From Anseranas semipalmata (lineage: Eukaryota; Chordata; Aves; Anseriformes; Anseranatidae): a DNA stretch of 64,000 bases. The translations under genes were made by a program, and so were the position numbers. The stretch covers positions 1,148,585 to 1,212,584 of the forward strand of contig VXAA01007177.1 of assembly GCA_013399115.1 (NCBI GenBank). Reading direction: 5' to 3'. The notes under the pieces were generated by a model. That model saw nothing but the letters and a program-made list of their open reading frames with translations, made no database searches and was not told the DNA's origin. Positions 54,236-64,000 of the stretch are shown here, piece after piece (positions within the stretch are counted from its first letter, which is position 1; the number at the start of each line of letters is the position of its first letter).

Positions 54236-57200
54236 ACAAATTCCCTTGTACTTTTTTAAATCTAGTGAAATGAGTGAATTAAGAGTTAACCCAAATCTAT
54301 TAAGTACTAGATTATACATAGAATACAAATTCTTGTATAGATTCTTGAAGCCAGTGCAAGAACAAAATATTTTTTATTAGTTCATCACCATTTTAATGTG
54401 TGTAGGAATATACACAGTTCACAAGGAATATGGTGAACTGTACTCAAACTTGTAAGAGAGGTACTGCAACACTTTGCTAAGCAGTGAGTTACAGAGAGAA
54501 ATGATCAGTGCAGCAGTTTAGTGGTTGTAATGCTATTAAAAGTAGGGCTTTGAAATAAAGAGAAACAGTTCACTGTTTTGAAAGAAGTCATAGTCTACTT
54601 TAAACTGTCATTCTGTGTTTCTGACTTGCAATTAGATGATATTTCTAAAGTGTCAGTCCTATATTCTGTTGTGACCGTCATCATAATAAAATGTGACAGC
54701 AAAGATATTATATCAATACTTTTTCCATAATTAGCATTAAAGATGTCTCAAGGGTTAAGTACAAAGGTTTTCCACTGAATGGTCTGAGAGCCTTGTGCCT
54801 TTAAAATCTTCTAATATAGCCAAGACTGGTGACAAGCAGGAGACAAATCTATGAACAAACCCGTTTGGAGAGAATAGTTTTGCGGTGTGTGATGTATGTT
54901 ACGTAAATGAGCTTATTAGGACTCTCATCTATTTTATTATTGGTGCCCAATTTAATAGAGGCATTTAAAAAACAATATTTCTGCCTGACTCCTTGAAATG
55001 AAGAAGATACATTGATATAATTGAGAGCAAATGATTGCATGTTGTGCCATTTAATCATGTCATTTTTCAATTGCTGCTTTTTGCACTTCACTGCATACTT
55101 ATAGAATATTTAGCTTCGGTATAGATTAAGTCCCACAGTCTGCAACTGAGTAGAGTTCCCCTATTAGGTGACATTTTCTTTTAACCTTGAAATCAGCAAA
55201 AGCACCCAGGTTTGGCAGTATTTTTCTAAAAGATGACAAGTCATCATTCACTTCCTATCTTTGTCATTTGGCATTTTTGTTTTGAGGAACTACTTTCTTA
55301 TTAGTATTTTTTTTTTTTTTAGGAATTATTGGTGTTCTTTTTCATTCAGTAACAGGGAGTTTTATTTCACCATGTGTCCTGTAAGAGTGGAATTTGAAAT
55401 ACAAGGATGCGTCACCTCAAATGAGAGAATTTCCTGCAGGCATTGCAATTTTACAGAAAAAGCTAAAAACTAGTTTTTACTGAGTATTTGCAAGCATATT
55501 TTTTCCTATTTTCCCCCTTTTTGTTGTATTAGTGATGTTAACCATGATTCTTAAAGTTTTACATTAGTACTGTTGAAAACTGAAGTGCTGTGCTAGCCAA
55601 AAATCAAATATAAAGAGGCAAATTAGGTTTTTTTTTAAGAGTTGTTTGATTGTTGTACTGAGAAGGGCAGCCTCCATTCTCAGATTTTGCCTTACTTTCT
55701 GTATATGATTGTTTTACTAAATAACAACAGATCAATCATTTCATCTTGCTATCATCTTCCATCGTGTGACAACAGATGCAATAGGAAGGGTATCATTCCC
55801 TCCCACACATACTTATGTCCTATAGCAAAGAAAAAGAGTAAGCCTTTAACAGACCAAGGTTAGACAGAACCTTCCTCTTAGAGCTGGTCATTTCAGATTT
55901 ATCTGCAGTGGAGCTTCTTTCATTTTCCTAAAAACATCCAGTATTGCCTATACATGGAAACACAACATAAAGCTGGAAATAACATTGGTCTCAGTAATAC
56001 ATTGGCATTTCTTCTGAACCTGAAAGCACAAAGAAAATACTTATGTGTAAGTTAACATGTATCATCTTCCAACTGTGTTTCAAATCCATGGCCATTTATA
56101 CATGGACCTTAAATATTCCTAAGTGTAGAGTGAAGGCAAGAAGGACAGAAATGGCTGAAAGAAGTTCAGATCACATAAAATTGATTTTCGCAAACAATAT
56201 GTAATAAATGGTGCTACAAAAATCATATCTAAACATTTTATGTGGTGATTATATGTGGATTGTGTGGGTTTAAATGAACTAAACTAATTTCAAACTGATT
56301 TTTAAACTATATTTAGGTACAAGGCCCACTGAGTTCACTGAGAACCTTAGTGTAACTAAACAATCAATATTAAACACCTGCTCAGGAACCCTGGTGTAAG
56401 TGCTTTGGTGGCCAACTCATCTACCATGTTGTGTGAGAAGAAAGCCTACTTCCCAGCCATGTCCTTCAGTCATGCGGAGCAGGCGGTGCTGTGCAGCTCA
56501 GGCACTGATGCACTGCAGGAAGGCTGAGGATTGAGGCCTGGGGGGCTCTAATATTCCTCAACTTCACACCTTTCTAAGCCTCCTACACTGGCACTGCTTA
56601 AAACTGCACATGTTTCTGGTTACCTGCCTTTCACTTAGGAGTCATGCAGCCATGCAGAACACCTTGTGGTCAAAACATGGCTACTTCCATCCCCACAGAT
56701 AGTGCCGTTAGCCCATGGCTTGGAAAGAGTGTTTGATGTCATTTGACTCGGCAGGGGCTTTTCCACATGATTTAAGGCATGGTATTAACAAGCTGTGAAA
56801 GTAGTTTCAGCTAGCCCTTTTTAGCTATGCGGGTGATAACTTCAAAGCACTGAAAATAGACAGAGGGAAGAAAAATCTCCCAAGATTCAAGCAGCACGGA
56901 CAGGAATCCTCAGGATGGGAAAACACAACTCGCAATAACATTATAATGAATAACACCTCAATGTTATCAGGGTATCTGTTGCAAAGCAAAGGACTCGGGT
57001 ACAAAGTCAAGTTCGTACATGGCAGCTGCTGTTACTGTGTATACTGTACTCAGCCTGCAGCAAACAAAGTTGTAGATGTTAATTTAAGTCTCACTGTAAA
57101 TGATTTAAGTTAATGTGTTTCTCCCACATTTTCAAAGGTTTGGATTGTATTTACAGTTACTACAGCTCAATGGACACATGATAGCATGAGGAGCCACAGT

Positions 57201-57387
57201 TGAATGTGCCTCATCTCTTAATTGGTATTCCGGCAAAACTTTTGCACACACAGGAGCCTAAATGATACTCTGCAGTCTACTGTTAGATCATTTCCTAATT
57301 TTCTGAACTGTCAAGTACCCAATTGCTTACCACAGCAGCTGTAGACATCCAGCCCAAGCCTCAGTAGAGATACTCTGTGTAATCTGA

Positions 57388-57447
57388 TTTTTTTTTCTTT
57401 CTTTGCTTTCCTTTTTTCTTTTTTTTTTTCTTTTTTTTTTTTTTTTT
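57388..57447 (+). repeat. 60-nt T-rich tract
   Basis: T runs are interrupted by single C residues and one G, ending in TTTAAATTTTATT. It could be the decayed tail of a minus-strand retroelement, but no element body is recognised downstream. Otherwise it is simple sequence. Confidence 0.85.
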
Positions 57448-57890
57448 AAATTTTATTAATCATGAATTATAGCTGTTAATTCACAATGCAGAACGTACCT
57501 TGCAAATAAGTAAAGTAAGCGTGTCCCTGGAAGCATACTTTGCATGTACAATTGCCATATTGACTGGTTTTTATACAAGCATGCCATTTTAACAATAGCA
57601 GATCATGGGTGCATATACAACACTGTGAGGTATCACGTCATAGGATACAGACAAGTATTGTGTCCCTTTAGGACACTGTATGCCAGACCATAATACTGGT
57701 TAGATTCATTATTGCTAGTGTCATTTTATGGGGTTTAAAGATGTCTTAACATGATTAAATTCTCTGGCTTTTAAAATATTGTTGCTATAGCCAACTCTTT
57801 CAACACACTGTTAGATACAAGCACTTCGTTCTTCTCCTGTTTAATATTAACCATAATATCACATAATAAAATTGAAACAAAAGTGCCATA

Positions 57891-57990
57891 GGCCTAATTG
57901 TACTGTCACAGCCATGTAAATCAGAAATAGCTTCAGTAAAGCTACTGTTATTATGCTGGTGTAAAATTGATGTAAATTAGAAATGACTTG
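57891..57990. repeat. Degenerate interspersed motif copy with internal direct repeat
   Basis: The segment includes CATGTAAATCAGAAATAG, CTTCAGTAAAGCTACTG, TATGCTGGTGTAAAATTGAT and TGTAAATTAGAAATGACTTG. TGTAAATCAGAAAT (57915-57928) and TGTAAATTAGAAAT (57971-57984) are a 13/14 direct repeat. This is the clearest copy of the 'ctggtgtaaa...tgtaaat' motif in the window. Confidence 0.55.
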
Positions 57991-58165
57991 GATCGTGTAG
58001 CTCTGCTTTCAGGTAACACAATGTAAAGGCCTCACTTAAACTCCCATACAATGGCTTATGAATTAAATACTCCTTACCTCATCATATTGTATGGTATTGT
58101 ATCAAAAATGAATAATATTTATAACGGATGACGTAATCAGATAGATCAAGATAAGTTAGTGTTAT

Positions 58166-58230
58166 GGGGCCAGATTCTGAGCTGTGTTGACTTCCATGAA
58201 GTTAATGCAGATCTATACGAATCTGACTGC
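58166..58230. repeat. Degenerate interspersed motif copy
   Basis: GGGGCCAGATTCTGAGCTG followed by TTGACTTCCATGAAGTTAAT begins with the 'ggccagattctgagct' phrase that usually opens this motif in sauropsid introns. It lies 175 bp beyond the previous copy. Confidence 0.5.
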
Positions 58231-58326
58231 CATCAGTATATAACTTACCTTCACTTTCATAAAACTGAATTGCTTAACTGTTATACAATGTAAAGTAAGA
58301 ACCCTGACTTTATTTTTCGGTAGGGC

Positions 58327-58354
58327 TTTTTTTTTTTTTTTTCCTTTTTTTTCC
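58327..58354 (+). repeat. Poly-T tract
   Basis: T runs broken by one CC doublet. It is simple sequence. Confidence 0.85.
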
Positions 58355-60178
58355 TGATGTGATGTTAGGCTAATGAACAGCATCAAACAGGAACGTGTCA
58401 GACATGGTGGTTACATCAAGAACTGTGTAGGAAGCTAGTAATGAACTCTAGGAAAATAAATAAGGGCAAGTTCAGGAAATGTAAGTGAAAATGCAGCTCT
58501 GGTATAAATTGAATAATAAAATTCCTGGTCATATTTTGCCATAAATAGTGGTTTGGGAATTTGTCATTCACCTTATTTAAAATTCAGAAATATTAAAGGT
58601 ACAGAGTTCTCTCATTATAGAAGTAATAGAATTCCAGCTATTACAGAGTTAGGGTAATTTACATTGCTATAGAATGCATTATATCAATAAGTGGAACATC
58701 TGTATGAAATGTCCACCTGCTGATATACTACTCAGTGTACTTTACAATGAAATGTACTTAATCATTTTAAGACGTCTTCTAATGAAGCCTTATCGGGATT
58801 AACATTTTGAACACAAATACTTTTAGGCATTAAAACTTCTGCCTTAAATGAGATTGCATTGTCTTGTTTACCCTTGTTGATTAATAAGCAATCTGTTAAC
58901 TGTTAGAATGGCCCAATTGTGCCAGTAAAAGTAGATTAGTAATTCAGCTATGTTTGTGGGTTTAATCATCATTTCTCTTGAAGGCTTTGAATAAAAAAAT
59001 CACTTGCACACTACCCGCAGGCAAAGAAAGGATATATATTTTTAGATGTGTATACCACTGTTTTGCTTGTAGCTTAATGCTATTGATCAAGTGCATACTT
59101 CCAGCAGCAAAATACTCTGTAGATGTACAATATTTCTAAGTAGACCTTCCAATTTTTAACACATAAGTGTAACGAAAATTTGGAACTTAAGCTCACATGC
59201 TATATATTGTTATTGTTTTCCTAGTAAAATTCAGGAGGACATGTCCTGATTGCTTATCAGTAAACAGTTTTGAACAGCTTTGAGAGCTCTGGTGGCATTT
59301 TTTACGTTTTATTTATTTATTTATTTTTGCTTATTATGATTAACTTGAAGTTTAAAGGCAAATACCCTGTCTTCAGAAAAGATGGTAGTTGATATTTTCT
59401 CATAGGGTCATGCACTTTCATCTGTGGCATCCCACAGAGGGAACCAGATGTTGGCAACTTACAATTGAAATTATCCGGAAAGCTCCCATGTGTGGAGCAC
59501 AATCCCATTAAATTCAGGAGTAGCACAGGCCTCTGATAATAGTTGTATACTTGAGCCATGCAATGCTATAAAAGTATAGGCTCTTGGAAGCTGGGCTGAA
59601 GCAGTCATCCTCAGAAGTATTTGTGCCTTGTGTACCCTAGCTTTGTAGATATTTTTATAAAAACACATTATGAGTCAAATCCTGATTTGATGTTGAGTTA
59701 CTATAGAGTGTAATTGTGTTTGTAGATAGAACTGTGCTCAGAAGCACCCCATGCCATTACTGCTTCCGGGTGGTAGATCTCTCTTTTAGTTTTGGCATGT
59801 AAGATGTATTATTTATATTGCTATTCCATGAGACTCTCAGTGTAGTTATTTAGGTTTCTGGCGTATAACCAGCATATCCTGGCTCCCATCAATATTCAGC
59901 AATATTAGGGCTCAGTGATTGTCTCCCATCATGCAGTTCACGTCAGACTGCATTCTTTGTGGCACTGGAATCTGTATGATGAAATAAATGCAATGAATAA
60001 CCCATCTTTGAGAGGCATACAGTTATCATAGTATTCCTAAACTTACTTGAATATAGAACTACCCTGGAAATATTTTATGATAGCAAAAAACATCTGTAAA
60101 GAATTTTACAGTGACCTCTCTACTCTCCTTCCTTAAGATTTCTCCTCTGACAGGGTACATATGAGCCATAATTTCTAT

Positions 60179-60213
60179 NNNNNNNNNNNNNNNNNNNNAC
60201 ACACACACACACT
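60179..60213. other. Assembly gap (20 N) with adjoining (AC)n microsatellite
   Basis: Twenty N (60179-60198) directly precede an AC dinucleotide run of about seven units. The gap most likely hides more of the same repeat, so the true microsatellite length is unknown. Confidence 0.95.
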
Positions 60214-60597
60214 ATGTATATATATTCTCATTGCATGAATAATATTTTTTTTCCTGAAGAATTTCTGAAGTTGATTACTGTCAGGGTAACTCATTTCAGA
60301 TGTGTCCCATCTGAATGGAAAAAAGGAAGAATAAACCAGTCTACACCATAAACCTTTCAAAGTTATTGAGACAGTTAGCTATGTATGGCATTTGTTTGAA
60401 GACTGAAAGTAGCTTTACTCCTTCTGTGCAATTAAGATTGTGTTTATCTGAAAATAAAACACTAAGCTTTGACACTAAGTATGAGAATTTATGGAAGAGC
60501 TGAAAAAACTATTAGCACCATTAGCTATCAGATAATAGTTAATGTTTTCATATACAAAGTATTCCACACTGACATCTGTCATCTGTCTGTCCTGCAG

Positions 60598-60813
60598 TCC
60601 CTATGCTGTGAGATCAAACAGAGACGTCGTGGGGTAGCCTCTGTGCTACGGTTATGCCAGCACCTCCTGGATGACCAGGAGACCTGCAACCTAAATGCAG
60701 ATCACCAGTCCATGCAGTTGATAATCGTAAACCTTGAGAGGAGGTGGGAAGCCATTGTCATGCAAGCTGTCCAGTGGCAAACAAGGTTACAGAAGAGATT
60801 GGAAAAAGACTCG
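60598..60813 (+). CDS. AKAP6: AKAP6 exon E, spectrin repeat helices B and C
   Basis: This exon encodes 72 codons in phase 0, from SLCCEIKQRRRGVASVLRLC through QHLLDDQETCNLNADHQSMQ to LERRWEAIVMQAVQWQTRLQ and KRLEKDS. The acceptor CTGTCTGTCCTGCAG is strong, and the donor TCG|GTGAGT is close to consensus. The basic helix KQRRRGVASVLRL and the final helix with two Trp (RRW and VQW) complete the spectrin repeat begun in exon D. From memory, the next AKAP6 exon is the very large one carrying most of the C-terminal half; it lies beyond 64000. The frame stays open on both sides of the exon (60469-61011). Confidence 0.96.
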
Positions 60814-61004
60814 GTGAGTGATGCTTGCTTTAAAAAGATCTCATGTAATTTCATTTTTTGCCAGAGACATTTTTTCAGCGCTAGGCAAGCACAATCATCT
60901 CAGTGTTTTCTTCTGACTGAAGATGCCATTCCTAGTCTCTACTGGCAACAACTGAAGCTTTTTATTTTTTCACAAAACATTGTATTCTATGGACACCACA
61001 GATT

Positions 61005-61015
61005 AATAAAATAAA
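61005..61015 (+). promoter_or_regulatory. Two overlapping AATAAA signals (candidate intronic polyadenylation site)
   Basis: AATAAA occurs at 61005-61010 and again at 61010-61015, sharing one A. A T/G-rich stretch (TGTTCTGTTTGCT, about 61030) follows at a fitting distance. The in-frame stop of the exon E read-through frame lies at 61012-61014, within the second signal. AATAAA is common in AT-rich DNA, so use is unproven. Confidence 0.3.
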
Positions 61016-61087
61016 TTCACAATATGCATGTTCTGTTTGCTCAATATTTAATCTCATCACATCTAATCCTGTTGAGTAATGAAAACA

Positions 61088-61150
61088 ATCTTCTCCTATT
61101 GAGAGCAGTGTAAGACAAGTTGCTCAGTACCTAGCAGAATTGGGCCCAGA
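61088..61150. repeat. Degenerate interspersed motif copy
   Basis: CTTCTCCTATTGAGAGCAGT, GTAAGACAAGTTGCTCAGTA and CCTAGCAGAATTGGGCCCAG follow the common phrase order '...cctattgacttcagtg...gctcagcacct...gcaggattgggccc'. It fits the same interspersed motif group. Confidence 0.5.
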
Positions 61151-64000
61151 GACATATTTGATTGATTGTAAATATATTTCAGAAAAAGTATTTTTTTGTG
61201 TGTGTAAGTAAGGCTAGTTTTAATTATTATCCCAGCAGTAGATGTGTATTTCACATAGAATGCCATGGGTATGTGATTAATATACAAATCTGTGTTATTT
61301 GAATATAAGTAAAATGCATTAATTTGCTTTTATCTCAGGGAAACGATTCCTGAGAGGCAAAATAGCACTCTGCTTAAACCATCCATTAAGAGGCATAAAT
61401 TAGACAGGTTTTCTACAGCATAAAACTATACTACAATGCAGTATCTACATTTAAACAATAAACCATAGGGGGGACAAAATAATCCCTACTGTAACACCAT
61501 TGACTGTAATGGATGAATTGGCTCAGCATGTTCTGTGGTACTATCATAATGCTGAAGTCTGTATACCGCAGCTACATTGACAGCAATGATAACCCTATGT
61601 AATGCATATACTGAACAGCCTTGATGAGACTTGAGAACAAGTGACAAGCTTACATAATTTTTTAGGTTTATATCAAACAAATAAAAGGAAAAAATACTTG
61701 ACACGTACTTCCTGACCGTTGTCTGACTACCAGTGAAATAATAATTTTGACTTCTTTTTGTTAAAGTTCCTTTAAAAAAATTAACAGAAGCTGTATTTCT
61801 CTTGGAGTTGTTTATTTATGTTACTGTAATATTAAGATATAAAAGACATTGTTGAGAAAAACTGGCAGTTCCTGAATGAAAATACTATCAGTCTAAACCA
61901 GCCAAGAAATAGTGAGTCAGTGTGGAGGATGCTGTAGAGAAGTGAAGTGTTGAAGGTAATAATAATCTGCTGTCTGCCTACCTTTATCAAATGTTATAAA
62001 GCAGGAGTACTCCTCTGCCTGTGTGGTTTATTGGCTGATTTGCTTTAGGTAGTGAGGTAGAAATGGGACTTGAGGAAGAAGCAGGGTTTGAATCATCTTT
62101 CAGGCCAAGTTAAAAGGGGCATGTCTCTGTATGAGGTAGCAGGGAAGCAAGACATCATTGAAAAGCCCATGGAGTGGCAAGGCTGGTGTTATGAGCATGG
62201 GAGTAGTCAGCTGGTAATCTAAGTGCAGATAATTGAGGAGAATCAGTTAAGCCCTCAGAAATTTGATCTGATTGGAAGAAGTGTTAAAAGCTGATGAAGA
62301 TACATGTAATTGTATAAGGGTAAGGAGAAAAGCAAAGACTTTCTCTTCAGCCTTTCTTTAGCCATTTATGTGTGGAGAGGGAAGTATTGACCCCTACTGG
62401 AAAAAAAAAGAGATCAGCTAAGAGTTTTTGCTGTATGACCAGTGGAAAAATGTCAAATCTTGATGAAGCTAAGAGTGATGATTCTCATTTCATAGAGCTA
62501 GTGAGAGAGAGGTGTAGATGTCACAGCTGATCCAGATTACCAGACTAAGAGGGAGAATGGTGATACTGACAAAGCATGAAGAAAATAGGAGTTTGGGGAA
62601 GGAAAGAGCAAGGGTTCTGTTTTGATTGTGCTTAGTTTATGTTAATGGCCACTAAGAAGGAGTTATTTAACAGAAAGACAGGAGAGTGGGGTTAGATATA
62701 CTAGAGTTTACTTGAACCCTCAGTTCAGAGATGAGAACTGCAGGTATGTGAGTGTATATTATTAACTAAAAGGAGAAAGGGAAGTAGGTAAGGAAAAAGG
62801 CTTGTTGGAGTCTAGTGAAAAGCAGAAGGTTAAGGAAGAAGGATGAGCAAAAAACACGGAGGAGATAGAAGAAGAATCTAGAGAGCAAAGAAATCCAAAG
62901 CAGTAACTTGTTGAGAATCTGATCAAGCAGAGTCAAAAGTAAAACAGAAGCTGGTAAAATAAAGGTCATGAGAAAATGTTAGAGAAATTTCATTGGAATG
63001 AAAGGAAGAAACAGAATTACTGGGGATCCAGAATGAAGCTGAATAGAAATTGGAGGTACGAGTTTTAAACAATATTTCACATTTAAATGAGAAGAAAGTC
63101 AAGAAATAAAAGAAGACAAATGCCATCTCATTGGTGACAGAGACAACATTCTTGAGTTTTGATGGTAATGAATCTGGGAGAGCAAGAAATGAGAACAGAA
63201 GTAAGGGAAGTCAGTGGTGAAATAGGCTGGGAAGTGAATGGGTTAGAAGATAAATGTGAGACTGAGGAACAGAAAAGATTGTTAAACAAAGAAAGAAAGA
63301 AAATATAATAGTAAAGATTTTTAATTCTCTTGAGGAACACTGGTTATGTTTTTGTGATAGTTCCATCTTCAAAATATTTTTAGTCATATTACTAACATAT
63401 CAAGAGTTCTAATAAACTGTTGGTTACTGCTATGCGGAAAGTTTATTTAGTGGACCAGTAGTAGAAAAACTAGTCGAATTTTGGAGCTTCAAGAACAAGT
63501 ATGTACAGTATTAGGCAACAGCCAAACTAAAAAGTAGTTCTCACAATCCTGAATTTTGGTTGCTAAAAGATGAGCTTCTGTTAGGTCTGTAACTAAATGC
63601 CCAAGAGAGATTGGACTGGGTTTCTGCTGTATTCCTCTGAAAGGTAAGGTAGCACAAAGATGACGAATTGCCTTTTTCATCTACAAAATTTATAATTTCA
63701 TTGTAGTAAATATATCTGTTCTATTGAACTTGGAGCAGAAACAAGTTGTATTTGTGAGATAGCTTAGAGAGGGCTGAACAGAGGTCCAAGTTGCTGTAGT
63801 GAAAGCCTATTATCTCCTTTTGCATGTGGGCAGCTGCCTTGTGGAAGCAGTTTGCTCTTTGTAGCTGCACTTGCTCTAAATTAGCTGTTATGTGCTAATT
63901 AGAGTTTGGTGCTGCTCTTACAGCAGGAGCGAAGTAAGTCTTGTGTTTCTGTGTGGGACTGCAATCGATCAGGAGTTGAGGCATAGTGTTCATCTGCTTG

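Larger units (their letters stand above)
44099..60597 (+). other. AKAP6: AKAP6 intron D-E (16,499 bp)
   Basis: This intron contains a long MIR-like SINE (46531-46780), several copies of a degenerate interspersed motif (51612-51738, 57891-57990, 58166-58230), an 11-bp-arm inverted repeat at 54206-54235, T-rich tracts (50006-50039, 57388-57447, 58327-58354), and a gap with an AC microsatellite at 60179-60213. A somewhat GC-richer block lies at about 56390-56600. The stretches 44100-46500, 46800-50000 and 52000-54100 show nothing beyond AT-rich sequence and chance ORFs. Confidence 0.9.
1..64000 (+). other. AKAP6: AKAP6 gene, internal part (five coding exons and flanking introns)
   Basis: Five exons on the + strand encode 286 consecutive codons that match the middle of AKAP6 (mAKAP). 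AKAP6 is a scaffold of roughly 2,300 residues that gathers PKA, phosphodiesterase, phosphatase and calcium-signalling partners at the nuclear envelope of cardiac and skeletal muscle and neurons. Seen in the sequence: intact AG/GT borders, matching phases (2, 0, 0, 0 between exons A-E) and no internal stop. Known of the family: this region is built from spectrin-like repeats and targets the protein to the nuclear membrane. Neither gene end is present, and the bounds given here are only the window edges. Recognition is from memory of the protein, not from a database search. Confidence 0.95.
60814..64000 (+). other. AKAP6: AKAP6 intron after exon E, 5' part
   Basis: The intron starts at donor GTGAGT. 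The exon E frame remains open for 66 codons and ends next to two overlapping AATAAA sequences. A degenerate motif copy lies at 61088-61150. From about 61900 to 63330 the sequence is strongly purine-rich on the + strand. No further exon is seen. Confidence 0.88.

Noticed and set aside
60315..60503. 62-codon ORF before exon E
   Set aside because: It is in another frame from exon E, with no start or splice support.

Overview
This is a vertebrate genomic window, most likely from a bird and at least from a sauropsid. It holds one gene: an internal part of AKAP6 (mAKAP, muscle A-kinase anchoring protein) on the + strand. The organism call is inferred from AT-rich, repeat-poor introns without primate or rodent SINEs or LINEs, two old MIR-type SINE fragments, several copies of a degenerate motif of the kind I associate with reptile and bird introns, and a protein segment very close to mammalian AKAP6. 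A turtle or crocodilian cannot be excluded. || Layout: the tail of an upstream intron (1-3208), exon A (3209-3357), a 5.6 kb intron, exon B (8980-9100), a 31.2 kb intron, exon C (40266-40412), a 3.5 kb intron, exon D (43874-44098), a 16.5 kb intron, exon E (60598-60813), and the start of a further intron (60814-64000). All ten intron ends show AG or GT, and phases agree throughout. The five exons join to 858 nt, exactly 286 codons, without a stop. || The encoded segment is helical and spectrin-repeat-like. From knowledge of AKAP6, it falls in the central spectrin-repeat region that sends the scaffold to the nuclear envelope of muscle cells and neurons, partly through nesprin-1alpha. The first exons, the large 3' coding exon with the PKA-binding helix, and the promoter lie outside the window. 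|| About 98.7% of the window is intron. It contains microsatellites, a 19-bp homopyrimidine minisatellite, a 51-bp tandem duplication, two MIR-like fragments, a possible CR1 fragment, two N gaps and two single Ns. No RNA gene, CRISPR array, complete mobile element or second protein-coding gene was found. || I found no undescribed biological system. The observations most worth checking are the open reading frame that runs from exon E into a tandem polyadenylation signal, the hydrophobic tail that read-through of exon C would add, a CpG-dense block in the 31 kb intron, three AGGTCA half-sites at DR3 spacing, and two long inverted repeats.
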